Origin: JASTVH01 sp042862465
Lineage (GTDB): Bacteria > Pseudomonadota > Gammaproteobacteria > Pseudomonadales > Oleiphilaceae
NCBI GenBank assembly: GCA_042862465.1
Contig: JASTVH010000004.1
Span: 372,001 to 436,000, forward strand
DNA: 64,000 nucleotides
Direction of reading: 5' to 3'
Below, piece by piece: positions 26,862-35,813 of this stretch. The position numbers were made by a program, and so were the translations under genes. The notes beneath the pieces were generated by a model. That model searched no databases. It was not told where the DNA came from and was given only the letters and a program-made list of their open reading frames with translations. Position 1 is the first letter of the stretch; each line of letters starts with the position of its first letter.

Positions 26862-26892
26862 TGATGTCGGACGTCTGACCTCCGACGCTCGA
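26862..26892. repeat. degenerate heptamer repeat
   Basis: Related heptamers (gtcggac, gtctgac, ctccgac) run in tandem. The segment ctgacctccgacgct differs by one base from that at 7841-7855, so both belong to one dispersed family. Confidence 0.7.
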
Positions 26893-26937
26893 GCCGCACG
26901 GGGGCAGAATTGAATTCTGTCGCCTTTCCGGTTCCGT

Positions 26938-27405
26938 TCAAGCCTCAGGCTCAAACGGATAATACCGAATCGCGCTCGCCGCCTCTCGAATGCTGTGGTG
27001 GTGTTTGTCCTCCAACGCAAACCGCTCCTGATCCAGCTTGCGGATGAACTTCCGGTTGGTCTGCAAACGCGCCTCATGGGTGGGCATGTGCTGGGTGCCG
27101 TCGGATACGATCTTGAACACCTTGAACGGCTCCTTCTCCAGCAGCTCTGGCTCCACCTCGTCCAGCAGGCCCTTGATGCGGATGCAGGCCTCGGAATACT
27201 CCACCTGATCCTGCTCGATGGTCATGGCCAGCACGCGGATGCTCTGAATCATGTGCTGCCGGCGGTCTTCGGCGGCTTTCCGGGCCTGTTCCTGCGCCCT
27301 GCGATCCGCCACCAGAATGCCACTGTGATGGCGGATGACCAGGATCAGTACGGCAATCGCTACCAGACCGATGGCGATAAGGATCCAGTGTTGGGTCTCA
27401 CTCAT
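26938..27405 (-). CDS. DUF2489 membrane-anchored small protein
   Basis: The 155-residue protein has one N-terminal membrane helix (WILIAIGLVAIAVLILVI, about 7-24) followed by a charged helical cytoplasmic part. The pattern of QSIRVLAMTIEQDQVEYSEACIRIKGLLD matches DUF2489 proteins of Pseudomonas and relatives, whose function is unknown. Its start codon lies immediately after the stop of the molybdopterin oxidoreductase (TAAATG), so the two are co-transcribed. A link in function is possible but unproven. Confidence 0.75.
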   Translation of the reverse strand: MSETQHWILIAIGLVAIAVLILVIRHHSGILVADRRAQEQARKAAEDRRQHMIQSIRVLAMTIEQDQVEYSEACIRIKGLLDEVEPELLEKEPFKVFKIVSDGTQHMPTHEARLQTNRKFIRKLDQERFALEDKHHHSIREAASAIRYYPFEPEA

Positions 27406-29712
27406 TTACGCCGTCTCGACTTTTTTCCGCTGGCGTTTGCCTGACGCCCGGGGCGCCACCTTCACGGTAACGGTCTGACCGTTCAGCACCGACACCCCGC
27501 TCACCGGGTCCACCGCCTGATCGTCGATCAGATCGTTGATGCTGGCCCCGGCGTGGGCCTCGGCCACGCTCATCTGGATGCCCTTGCGGTTGTGGCCCCA
27601 GCCGTGGGGAATGCTCACGACACCGGGCATGATGTGGTCGGTGATCTCCGCCGGCAGCCGGATCTGGCCGGCCGGGCCCTTGATCTGGGCCTGGTCGCCC
27701 GCCTGCAGGCCGATGCGGCTGGCGTCCTTGGGATGGATCATCAGGGTGCAGCGCTCCTTGCCCTTCACCAGGCGCTGGCTGTTGTGCAGCCAGGAGTTGT
27801 TGCTGCGCACATGGCGGCGGCCGATCAGATGCAGTTCGTTGTCATCCAGCGGCTGTTCCAGATGCGCCACCAGCCGGTCCATATCATCCAGATAGCGACG
27901 TGGGGCCAGGTGGACGGTCTTGTCCCGGGTAAACAGCCGCTCCGGCAGGGTGGGCTGCAGCGGGCCCAGGTCGACACCATGGGGCTCGGCGCGCAGCTTC
28001 TCCAGGGAAAGCCCCTTGGGCAGGGCCTGCCACTGGCGGTCGTGCGGGCTCAGGCGGATCAGCCCCAGCAGCGGGTGGTTCTTCGGCAGGACGTCGATCA
28101 GCAGGTCGATGACCGGCTGCACCAGCGTCTGGGCCGACTTGATGGGGGTGCCGTAAGGGCCGGTGCGCAGGATGAGATCCAGCAGTCGGTCCGGGCCCAG
28201 CTGCTTGAACGCGCGCCAGCCCAGTTCGCCGCGCCAGTTGAGACCGCGCTGGCGATGCAGGCGGTGGGCCAGTTCCAGCAGAATCTGCCAGTCGTGGCGG
28301 GCTTCTTTCTCCGGCGTGAACAGGGCGTCGGAGTACTTGGCCACGTTACGGACCGCGACCATGTTGAAGATCAGGTCGTAGTGGCTGCGCTCCAGCGCGC
28401 CGGTCGGCGGCAGGATGATATCGGCGTGGCGGGTGGTCTCATTGAGGTAATAGTCCACGCAAACCATGAAATCGAGGCTTTCAAAGGCCTCGTCCAGGCG
28501 CCGGCCGTTGGGACTGGACAGCACCGGGTTGCCGGCCACGGTGACGAAGGCGCGAATCTGGCCCTCGCCGGGGGTGAGGATCTCGTCCGCCATGGTGGCG
28601 GCGGGATATTCGCCGGCGAATTCCGGCAGGTCACGCACCCGGCTGCGGCGTTTCCCGAAATGCCCCTTCTGGCCGCTCAGGGCGCCCAGGGCCACCAGAT
28701 CCGCCGCCGGCTGGTTGAACAGCATGCCGCCGGTGCGGTCCAGATGGCCGGTGAGCACGTTGAGCACATAGATCAGCCAGGTGGTGACGCCACCATAGGT
28801 CTGGGTGCTGGTGCCGATACGGCCATAGAGCACGGCGCGCGGCGTGTCGGCCAGTTGCCGGGCCAGCTGGCGAATCTCTGCGGCCTCGATGCCGGTCTGC
28901 GCCGCCACCTTTTCCGGGGTGAAGGGCAGGGCGGTCAGGCGCACCAGATCAGCATCGCGGGTCCATTGCGCGGCCTCGCCGAGATCCACCTTGTCCTCTT
29001 CGAACAGGGTGTGGATCATCCCAAGCAGCAACAGGGCGTCGGTGCCGGGGCGGATGAAGTGGAACTCGTCGGCCTTGGCCGCGGTCTCGGTGCGGCGCGG
29101 GTCGATCACCACCAGGCGGCCGCCGCGGGCCTTGAGGTCTTTCAGCCGGCCACGGAAGTCCGGCACCGTCATCAGGCTGCCGTTGGAGGCCATGGGATTG
29201 CCGCCGATGCACATGAACAGGTCGGTGTGGTCGATGTCCGGGATCGGGAACATCGCCTGGTGACCGAACATCTCCAGGTTGGCCAGCATGTGCGGAAGCT
29301 GGTCGTTGGAGGTGGCGGAGAAGCGGTTCTGGGTGCCCAGGGCGCGCAGGAACGGCATCATGGCGATCATGCTGCCGTGGTTGTGGACGTTGGGGTTGCC
29401 CAGGTAGACGCCGATGCTGTTGCGGCCGAAATCGCGCTGGATGGAGGTCAGTCGCCTTGCGACTTCGGTGAAGGCCTGTTCCCAGGAAATCTCTTCCCAG
29501 CCACTGGCGGTCTTGCGCAGCGGGCGTTTCAGGCGGTCGGGGTCCTCATGGATGTCTTTCAGGGCAATCGCCTTGGGGCAGATGTGCCCGCGGCTGAAGC
29601 TGTCTTCCTCATCACCCTTGATCTGGGTGATGGCGCCATCCTGCACGTCGATGGCGATGCCACACATGGCCTCGCACAGGTTGCAGGTGCGAAAGTGGGT
29701 GCCGTTTTCCAT
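27406..29712 (-). CDS. molybdopterin-dependent oxidoreductase with an N-terminal 4Fe-4S site
   Basis: A 768-residue protein of the formate dehydrogenase/DMSO reductase superfamily. Residues C10, C13, C17 and C45 form the N-terminal 4Fe-4S site, followed by molybdopterin-binding regions and a C-terminal dinucleotide-binding domain (near INDLIDDQAVDPVSG). No Tat or Sec signal is seen, so it is cytoplasmic. At the usual metal-ligand region (about 130-138) the sequence is RFSATSNDQ, with no Cys or selenocysteine. The start at 29712 is chosen because FRTCNLCEAMCG is the expected N-terminus. The substrate cannot be assigned; no electron-transfer partner subunit is encoded next to it. Confidence 0.85.
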   Translation of the reverse strand: MENGTHFRTCNLCEAMCGIAIDVQDGAITQIKGDEEDSFSRGHICPKAIALKDIHEDPDRLKRPLRKTASGWEEISWEQAFTEVARRLTSIQRDFGRNSIGVYLGNPNVHNHGSMIAMMPFLRALGTQNRFSATSNDQLPHMLANLEMFGHQAMFPIPDIDHTDLFMCIGGNPMASNGSLMTVPDFRGRLKDLKARGGRLVVIDPRRTETAAKADEFHFIRPGTDALLLLGMIHTLFEEDKVDLGEAAQWTRDADLVRLTALPFTPEKVAAQTGIEAAEIRQLARQLADTPRAVLYGRIGTSTQTYGGVTTWLIYVLNVLTGHLDRTGGMLFNQPAADLVALGALSGQKGHFGKRRSRVRDLPEFAGEYPAATMADEILTPGEGQIRAFVTVAGNPVLSSPNGRRLDEAFESLDFMVCVDYYLNETTRHADIILPPTGALERSHYDLIFNMVAVRNVAKYSDALFTPEKEARHDWQILLELAHRLHRQRGLNWRGELGWRAFKQLGPDRLLDLILRTGPYGTPIKSAQTLVQPVIDLLIDVLPKNHPLLGLIRLSPHDRQWQALPKGLSLEKLRAEPHGVDLGPLQPTLPERLFTRDKTVHLAPRRYLDDMDRLVAHLEQPLDDNELHLIGRRHVRSNNSWLHNSQRLVKGKERCTLMIHPKDASRIGLQAGDQAQIKGPAGQIRLPAEITDHIMPGVVSIPHGWGHNRKGIQMSVAEAHAGASINDLIDDQAVDPVSGVSVLNGQTVTVKVAPRASGKRQRKKVETA

Positions 29713-29859
29713 GTGATCCCTCCGGTGGTGAGAAGCGGGCCAATGTTGTTGTGATGGATAGATTACCCGCCTCGATGGCAAACACAACTGACCGCAGCTT
29801 AACAGGAAACGCCGGCTGGGGTCGTCCGCTACGTTCACCCATGGGAGGATGCGCCGGGA

Positions 29860-30456
29860 TCACGCGGAAGGCGCAGCGGACGCCGTGTCGGGGACCGGTT
29901 CGGCGATGACCACATACCGCAGGGGGCCTCCGGCCGACACGACATCGAACGGATAGCAGGTGACCAGCACCAGTTGATCGGGGCCGGGGTCCGTGGGGCT
30001 GGCGGCATACAGGCGGGTCCGCCGGCTGTCGACCACGCGGGTCGTGCTCACGGTATAGCGCCGCTGGCGGCCGGAGGGGGCCGTGAGTTCGAGAGTCGCG
30101 CCCCGGGTCAGCGTCTTCAGCCCCCGGAAATGGGTGTCCCGGTGCGCCGCAATCACGATCAGCCCCTGCTCCTGCTGGAGCGTGCCGGTCACCAGGGTGG
30201 GGGCGAAGGCCAGACTCTGGCCGTGGCCGCTGCCCGCCAGGACGATGTAGCCGTGCTCCTGCCCCGGCAGCAGCAATTGCGCCACCGGCCAGGTGTCCGC
30301 CCAGGGCCAGGGGCGCACGCCGCTGCCCCGTGCCTGCGTCTCGCTCCAGGCCTGTTGCAACAGCTGCTGGGCCAGGGCCGCCTTGAGCGGGATCCAGAGC
30401 CCCGAGACCAGCAGCACCAGCCCCGCAACGACCAGGACCCGAATCAGCCAGCGCAT
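29860..30456 (-). CDS. class GN sortase
   Basis: The 198-residue transpeptidase has an N-terminal membrane helix (about 7-24) and the sortase triad His105 (AAHRDTHF), Cys167 (LVTCYPFD) and Arg180 (GPLRYVV). It belongs to the sortases of Gram-negative marine proteobacteria that occur singly beside one target gene. The gene start overlaps the stop of that target by one base (TGATG). It presumably cleaves the target's C-terminal signal and joins it to an envelope acceptor that is not known. Confidence 0.93.
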   Translation of the reverse strand: MRWLIRVLVVAGLVLLVSGLWIPLKAALAQQLLQQAWSETQARGSGVRPWPWADTWPVAQLLLPGQEHGYIVLAGSGHGQSLAFAPTLVTGTLQQEQGLIVIAAHRDTHFRGLKTLTRGATLELTAPSGRQRRYTVSTTRVVDSRRTRLYAASPTDPGPDQLVLVTCYPFDVVSAGGPLRYVVIAEPVPDTASAAPSA

Positions 30457-32534
30457 CAGGCCGTCTCCCGGTGCAGGCCGTGCAGGGCCAGCCCCATCGC
30501 CATCGCGACCAGCCCCAGTGTTACCAATAGGCTCGACGGGGTGGCGGTGCTGGGCATGCGGACCATGCGCCGGGTCATGCCGTCCGGGAGCAGGGTAGGC
30601 ACGCTGTCCTTCTTCAGGGTTGCGTCATCGGGGCGGGAGGCGCGGTCCTCAATGGCGACAAAGCTGGTATAGGGGCTGGCCAGCTGGTGGCGCAGCGCAA
30701 TCGGCAGAACTGCCTGGCGAATGGCGTCGGGGGCCTCCCCCAGAGCCTTCTGATCGATCAGCTCACCGATGCGTCGACGGGCCCAGAGCCGGTGCAGGCC
30801 CTTGGCGGGCGCGGCCCGGGACAGATCGAGGCGGCTGGACCAGGGCGTCTGGCCGCTGCCGCCGGAGATTTTCCCGGAGAGCCCGACCGTGCCGTTCGCG
30901 CTGCTTGCTTTGGCCACCAGGACCAACGGCTCGGCCCGGTACAGGTCCCCCGGGCGCTGGGGCAACACTGTTGCTTTCGGATCCGGCCATGCCACCTGCA
31001 GGTCGCCCAGAACCGGCGAACGCAGCTTTTTGATCAGCCCGCCGATGGTGCCGGCCACCTGATCCTGCCCATCCACGAAGGTGTAGGTCCCGCGCCCGAA
31101 CTGGGCGGCCTTGCGCATAAAGTGACTGTTGGGTGCTGAACCGATGCCGACGGTAAACAGCCGGGCGTCCCCCAGCTGCTCGTGGATCTGGCGGAATAGG
31201 GCTGCCTCGTTGCCCACCGCGCCGTCGGTGATGAAGACAATCTGCTGCAGCCAGCCGTTGCTGTCCGGCTGGGCGAAGGCCCGGGCCAGGGCCGGGGCCA
31301 TCTGGGTGCCGCCATGGGCGCTGAGGGAGCCGACGAAGCCCTGGGCCTGGCGAAGGGCATCCGTGTCGGCCTGGCGGGCGGCGGGGAACAGGGTGTAGGG
31401 GCTGTCGCTGAAGGCGATGATGTTGAAGCGGTCCCGGGGCGTCAGGGTGTCGAGGGCCTGTTGCAGCGCGGCTTTGGCCTGGCGGATGGAGGTGCCGCCC
31501 ATGGAGCCGGAGGTGTCGATGATGAAAAGCTGCTCTCGGGGCAGTGCGCTGTCCTGCGTCTGAGGCAGGCCCGGAACCAGCATCAGCATGACGTAGTCCT
31601 CGCCTTCCCACTGTTCATGGAAGACCGCGGCACGGGGGGCTTCCCCCAGGGCCGGCCGCCACCGGAAGACCGCATCCCGGTTCATGGCAATGACGCCACC
31701 GGTTGGGGTGACTTCGACGGTGTCTCCGTTCCAGACCGGCGAAATGCTGTGACTGGGGCTGGTTACCTTGGCCAGGGGCAGACCGGCGTTGAGGGTCAGC
31801 TGAATCTTGGCGTTATGGCTGCCTTGCAGGACCGCCTCCCGGGGCACGGTGTAGGGGCTGATCTTGTCGGCATCCGGCACCTCGCTGGTGGGACGGGCCC
31901 AGCCGCCCTGCCATTGCAGCGGATTTTCTTCTGCCAGCGGGCGGCCGGGCATGTAGCGGGGTGTCAGGGTGGTCGGCAGTCGCAGTTCGAAGGTGCCGTC
32001 GCGGTAGGTCACGCTCTGCTGGTAGTCCAGATGTACTTCCACCGTTTCTCCCGGGGGGATGTTGGCCACTTCGGTGGTGAACAGGTTGGGGCGCTGTTGT
32101 TCCACCAGTGCGGCCTTTTTGCCCTGCTGTTTGGCCTGGGTGTAGGCCTTGCGCGCCTTTTCCCGTTCCCGAATCTCGCCCTTGATCCGTCGTTCGCCCA
32201 CCTGCAGCGTCATGCCGTGGACCGCCGCATCCGTTGGCAGCGGGAAGACATAGACGGCTTCCAGCCACTCCTGGGTATCGTTGCGGAAGCGCTGGGTCAG
32301 GGTGGTACTGGCGATCAGGCCGCTGACCTGGACCTCGTAGCGGGTGCTGAGGTGGGTGGCGGGCTGGTAGCCGCCGTTCTTACCAGCGCGAAACAGCAGC
32401 TCGCCGGTGCCGGCCTCTTCCGGCGTTTCCCCATAGGCCGCGTTGCCCAGTAACAGGATCAGGATGCCGAACAGCAGCGTGTAGCTGGCACTCAGCTGAC
32501 GGTTGGGGTGGGCGCAGGTTAACCATGGATGCAT
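30456..32534 (-). CDS. marine proteobacterial sortase target protein (VIT and vWA domains)
   Basis: A 692-residue exported protein: signal peptide to about residue 35 (AAYG/E), a VIT domain (about 50-190) and a von Willebrand A domain with the metal site DTSGS at 340-344. The C-terminus carries a sorting signal: MPSTAT at 660-665, then a hydrophobic helix and a short basic tail (HRETA). This matches the LPxTx-like motif used by class GN sortases, and the sortase gene follows with a one-base overlap. The ATG at 32534 opens the signal peptide. Likely anchored in the envelope for adhesion or sensing; the partner is unknown. Confidence 0.92.
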   Translation of the reverse strand: MHPWLTCAHPNRQLSASYTLLFGILILLLGNAAYGETPEEAGTGELLFRAGKNGGYQPATHLSTRYEVQVSGLIASTTLTQRFRNDTQEWLEAVYVFPLPTDAAVHGMTLQVGERRIKGEIREREKARKAYTQAKQQGKKAALVEQQRPNLFTTEVANIPPGETVEVHLDYQQSVTYRDGTFELRLPTTLTPRYMPGRPLAEENPLQWQGGWARPTSEVPDADKISPYTVPREAVLQGSHNAKIQLTLNAGLPLAKVTSPSHSISPVWNGDTVEVTPTGGVIAMNRDAVFRWRPALGEAPRAAVFHEQWEGEDYVMLMLVPGLPQTQDSALPREQLFIIDTSGSMGGTSIRQAKAALQQALDTLTPRDRFNIIAFSDSPYTLFPAARQADTDALRQAQGFVGSLSAHGGTQMAPALARAFAQPDSNGWLQQIVFITDGAVGNEAALFRQIHEQLGDARLFTVGIGSAPNSHFMRKAAQFGRGTYTFVDGQDQVAGTIGGLIKKLRSPVLGDLQVAWPDPKATVLPQRPGDLYRAEPLVLVAKASSANGTVGLSGKISGGSGQTPWSSRLDLSRAAPAKGLHRLWARRRIGELIDQKALGEAPDAIRQAVLPIALRHQLASPYTSFVAIEDRASRPDDATLKKDSVPTLLPDGMTRRMVRMPSTATPSSLLVTLGLVAMAMGLALHGLHRETA

Positions 32535-32668
32535 TACAGGACTCCCTCGGTGTTTTTCTCCATTGCACCGCAGGAATCGGTCAGGGCTGTGGGGGAAAAG
32601 AGGGGAGTTGGTGGGTGAATTGTGATGAATTGTGGAGGCCGGCTGAAGGTGCCTTTGTTCAACCTCTC

Positions 32669-32754
32669 GCAGAGGCAGGGGGCATTTCCTCCGCCGCGCT
32701 GACAGGCCGTCCATGGCCTGGCAGCGCGGCGGAGGAAATGCCCCCTGCCTCTGC
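32669..32754. repeat. 86-bp near-perfect palindrome
   Basis: Two perfect 33-base arms (32669-32701 and 32722-32754) enclose a 20-base loop that itself contains caggcc/ggcctg. It lies between the DUF255 gene and the sortase target gene, both on the minus strand. There is no T-run, so a standard intrinsic terminator is unlikely; it could be a REP-like element or an RNA-stabilising hairpin. Confidence 0.95.
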
Positions 32755-32775
32755 TAACGGCGCAGCTCAGCGATT

Positions 32776-35052
32776 TCAGACATTCTGTTCAACTCTATGC
32801 ACCACAAACACCCGTTCTTCCACCGGCAAACACTCGCTGGCAGAACAGGGCTGCAGTTGCAGGCGCAGCACTAGCGGGCCGGGGTTTCGGGCGGTTGCGG
32901 TAACGGTCAGTGCCACCTCGCCGGCGTACCCGGGATGACCGCCAGCTGCGGTAGCCTCGGCAGCGGGGTAGTCAATTTGGGTGACATGCCACGCCTGGGG
33001 ATTCTCGTTCTCCAGTCGGGTGGCGATTTCGCTGTCGGCGTCTTGACCCTGGATATGCCAGCCCGCCGAAAGATGTAGTTTCAGACGGGCCTGGACCTGT
33101 GGGCCGTCGGCCTGGGCGACCAGTTCGGCGCGAATGGCGCCTCCGCCCAGGTATTGCAAGGGGGCTGGAGTGGGACTCTGCCATTGCCACAGGCCCTGCA
33201 GGAATACCGGGCCGGCCAGAGGCAGGCGCCGCAGATGGCCGGAAAAGGCGCGGATCTGTCCGTCGATGACCGTTCCCAGGCGGACATCGCCCGTCCGCTG
33301 GCGCAGGGCCACCATCACCGGCAGCATCAGCGAGTTGCCGCTGATGGTGGCGCCATCCATGAGACTCTTGCTGCGCAGGGGGCTGGGGCCGGGCGCGTTG
33401 GCGGGGCCGACGAAGTAGCCGCCTTCGCGGGTGTCCCAGTGGCGGGCCTGGCAGGCTTCGAACAGGGTGATGGCGCGATGCAGCCAGCCTTCATCACCGC
33501 TGGCGTCGTACAGTGCGATCAGGCCCTGCAGGTAGTGGGCATAGTCTTCCAGGTGGGCGGGCACGGACGGGTGACCGTTCAGGGTGGTGCGCCACAGGTG
33601 GCCATTGTCCGGGGTGTGGTGATGCTGCCACAGGTCTTCGGCCGCCTGTATGGCGGCTTCCAGATAGTCGGGTCGCTCCAGGCCCTGCCCCGCCCGGGCC
33701 AGGGCCGCGATGACCATGCCGTTCCACTCGGTGATCTGCTTGTCGTCGCGCAGGGGTGGCGTGCGCTGTGCCCGGGCCTCGTAGAGCAGCTGCTTGATGC
33801 GGTCGAGGTCGTTATCCAGTTGCTCGCGGGCAATGCCCAGTGCCTCCGAGGTGGCGGTCAGGGGACGCGCCAGGTGCAGGATGTTGGCACCCTCGAAGTT
33901 GCCGCTGTGGCTGACGCCGTAAACGGTTTTGCACAGTTTCAAGTCGTGCTTGTTCAGCAGCGCTTTGAGTTCCTGATAGGGCCAGACGAAGAATCGGCCT
34001 TCCTCGCCCTCACTGTCGGCATCGGTGGCCGAATAGAATCCCCCGCTGGGCGAGCGCATTTCCCGCAATACGTAATCCAGGGTTTCCGCCACGATCCGCC
34101 GGTATTCCGGGTCACCACTCAGCTGCCAGGCCTGCAGGTACACCATGGCCAGCTGGCCCTGGTTGTACAGCATCTTCTCAAAGTGGGGCACGAGCCACTG
34201 GCGATCGGTGGCATAGCGATGAAAGCCCCCGCCGATCTGATCGTAGATGCCACCGCGCAGCATGCCGTCGAGAGCCTTTTTCAGTGTTGCCCAGGCAGGT
34301 TGGTTTCCCAGGGGGCGGGAGTCGCGCTGCACCTGCTCCAGCAACAGCAGCAGGTTGGGTTCCTGCGGAAATTTGGGGGCATCGCCAAAGCCGCCAAAGC
34401 GGCGGTCGGCGTTCTGGACGAGATGGTTGGCGACTTGCATAGGCAGATCCGCCGGCAGCTCCTCCGTGGCCGGTGGTGTCAGCTGCTGGCGGATGCCAGC
34501 TGTCAGCTTGTCGGCATCCGTGAGCAGACCGTGGCGGTCCTCATCCCAGACCTTATGGACTTTGGCCAGCAGGCCGATGAAGTGGTCTTTGGGGAAGTAG
34601 GTGGCCCCGAAAAAGGGTTTGCCCTGGGGCGTCAGGAAACTCGACATGGGCCAGCCGCCTTGCCCGCTCATCAGTTGTACGGCGGTCATGTAGTAGTCGT
34701 CGAGATCCGGACGCTGCTCGCGGTCCACTTTGATGGCTACAAAATGCCGATTGAGGATCTCCGCCACCTCCTCGTCGTCGAAGCTTTCCTCTTCCATCAC
34801 GTGGCACCAGTGGCAGGTGCTGTAGCCGATCGACAGAAACACCGGCTTGTCCTCTGTCGCTGCCTTGGTGAATGCTTCGTCGCCCCAGGGGTACCAGTTC
34901 ACCGGGTTATGGGCATGTTGCAGCAGGTAGGGGGAGTCCTCGAAGATCAGGCGATTGGCATACCGCGGCTCGCCCCGCTCGTCCAGGTGGCGGGTTCGAA
35001 CCTCATAGAGCGAGCGTTTGCGTTCGCGCTCCTTTTGCAGGTCATCCTGCAT
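32776..35052 (-). CDS. DUF255 thioredoxin-like/six-hairpin protein fused to a DsbD-alpha-like domain
   Basis: A 758-residue protein of the YyaL/SPATA20 family. The N-terminal thioredoxin-like domain has the redox motif CHWC at 80-83, preceded by SPYLLQHAHNPVNWYPW. The middle is an alpha/alpha-barrel-like region related to N-acylglucosamine epimerases. The last 115 residues or so (from about 642: LKLHLSAGWHIQG) resemble the periplasmic N-terminal domain of DsbD, including a cysteine pair at 736 and 741 (CSASEC). No signal peptide is visible at the chosen start (35052), which is at odds with a periplasmic-type domain. Function in the family is unknown, probably in thiol redox control. Confidence 0.85.
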   Translation of the reverse strand: MQDDLQKERERKRSLYEVRTRHLDERGEPRYANRLIFEDSPYLLQHAHNPVNWYPWGDEAFTKAATEDKPVFLSIGYSTCHWCHVMEEESFDDEEVAEILNRHFVAIKVDREQRPDLDDYYMTAVQLMSGQGGWPMSSFLTPQGKPFFGATYFPKDHFIGLLAKVHKVWDEDRHGLLTDADKLTAGIRQQLTPPATEELPADLPMQVANHLVQNADRRFGGFGDAPKFPQEPNLLLLLEQVQRDSRPLGNQPAWATLKKALDGMLRGGIYDQIGGGFHRYATDRQWLVPHFEKMLYNQGQLAMVYLQAWQLSGDPEYRRIVAETLDYVLREMRSPSGGFYSATDADSEGEEGRFFVWPYQELKALLNKHDLKLCKTVYGVSHSGNFEGANILHLARPLTATSEALGIAREQLDNDLDRIKQLLYEARAQRTPPLRDDKQITEWNGMVIAALARAGQGLERPDYLEAAIQAAEDLWQHHHTPDNGHLWRTTLNGHPSVPAHLEDYAHYLQGLIALYDASGDEGWLHRAITLFEACQARHWDTREGGYFVGPANAPGPSPLRSKSLMDGATISGNSLMLPVMVALRQRTGDVRLGTVIDGQIRAFSGHLRRLPLAGPVFLQGLWQWQSPTPAPLQYLGGGAIRAELVAQADGPQVQARLKLHLSAGWHIQGQDADSEIATRLENENPQAWHVTQIDYPAAEATAAGGHPGYAGEVALTVTATARNPGPLVLRLQLQPCSASECLPVEERVFVVHRVEQNV

Positions 35053-35141
35053 CGTTGTTCGCCTCCCAGCTGCATGAATCCGTGTCTCAACAGTGGCACG
35101 AATCGGGCGGCCAAGTGAAGATCTCAGGCACCCGATGTGTT

Positions 35142-35813
35142 CTATCCTCCCCGCGGCCAGAAATGCGCCACCAACGCCAGAGTTGCCGCCGCCAGGGTAA
35201 TCCAGGCACTCCAGGCCTCCATCGCATACAGCGTCAGCCCGCTGATCAGACACCACAGAATGGGAATCGTCAGTAGCAAAAGCACCCAGGCGTTGCGTCG
35301 CATGGTGGTGAGCACGCCCAGGGTGGCGATTGCCGTCGGGTCCGGGAAAATGCCGAACACTTCCGCCGCGGCCAGCGGATGTCCGCCCAGCACCGCCACC
35401 CAGGGATGCACCGTGACAGCATAGATCGTCAGTCCCAGTCCCAGTAGATAGGGTATGTTGCGTCCGGGGCGAATGCGAAGCTGATTGCGGATGGCGCCGT
35501 GTATGGTCAGCAGCACCGCCTGAAGGAGAAAGAACGGCACCACATATTCCACCGCCCAGTTGATGGTGGCATAGCGGGTGGCCAGGAAATCCCAGGCGAC
35601 CAGAAGCCAGCTGACCACCAGCAGGGCCATCACTGCACGGCTGGAGTTCACCCGTGGTCGTAACAGGGCCGCGATCATCAGCAACCCCAGTGCCAGCGTG
35701 ACAATCTGCCAGGGCCAGATGTTCTGGTTATGCAGCTGCAGCAGGCGCCAGTAAACCTGGGGGGAGAACAGCAGGAGCTGGTCGATGTCGTAGGTCGCCC
35801 AGGTGCCCATCAC
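35142..35813 (-). CDS. DUF6064-type multi-spanning membrane protein
   Basis: The 223-residue protein has about six membrane helices and short loops. The N-terminal MGTWATYDIDQLLLFSPQVYWRLL and the HPWVAVLGGHPLAAAEVFGIFPDPTAIATLG segment (given here in part) recall DUF6064 proteins, of unknown function. It overlaps the end of the aldo/keto reductase gene by 4 bases (ATGA), so the two are in one operon. A start at the second Met is possible. Confidence 0.65.
   Translation of the reverse strand: MMGTWATYDIDQLLLFSPQVYWRLLQLHNQNIWPWQIVTLALGLLMIAALLRPRVNSSRAVMALLVVSWLLVAWDFLATRYATINWAVEYVVPFFLLQAVLLTIHGAIRNQLRIRPGRNIPYLLGLGLTIYAVTVHPWVAVLGGHPLAAAEVFGIFPDPTAIATLGVLTTMRRNAWVLLLLTIPILWCLISGLTLYAMEAWSAWITLAAATLALVAHFWPRGG

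Noticed and set aside
27553..29754. 733-codon frame antisense to the molybdopterin oxidoreductase
   Set aside because: Shadow of a gene with clear 4Fe-4S and cofactor motifs; composition is Gly/His/Ala-rich with no family.
33154..35118. 654-codon frame antisense to the DUF255 gene
   Set aside because: Shadow frame opposite a gene with CHWC motif and family N-terminus.
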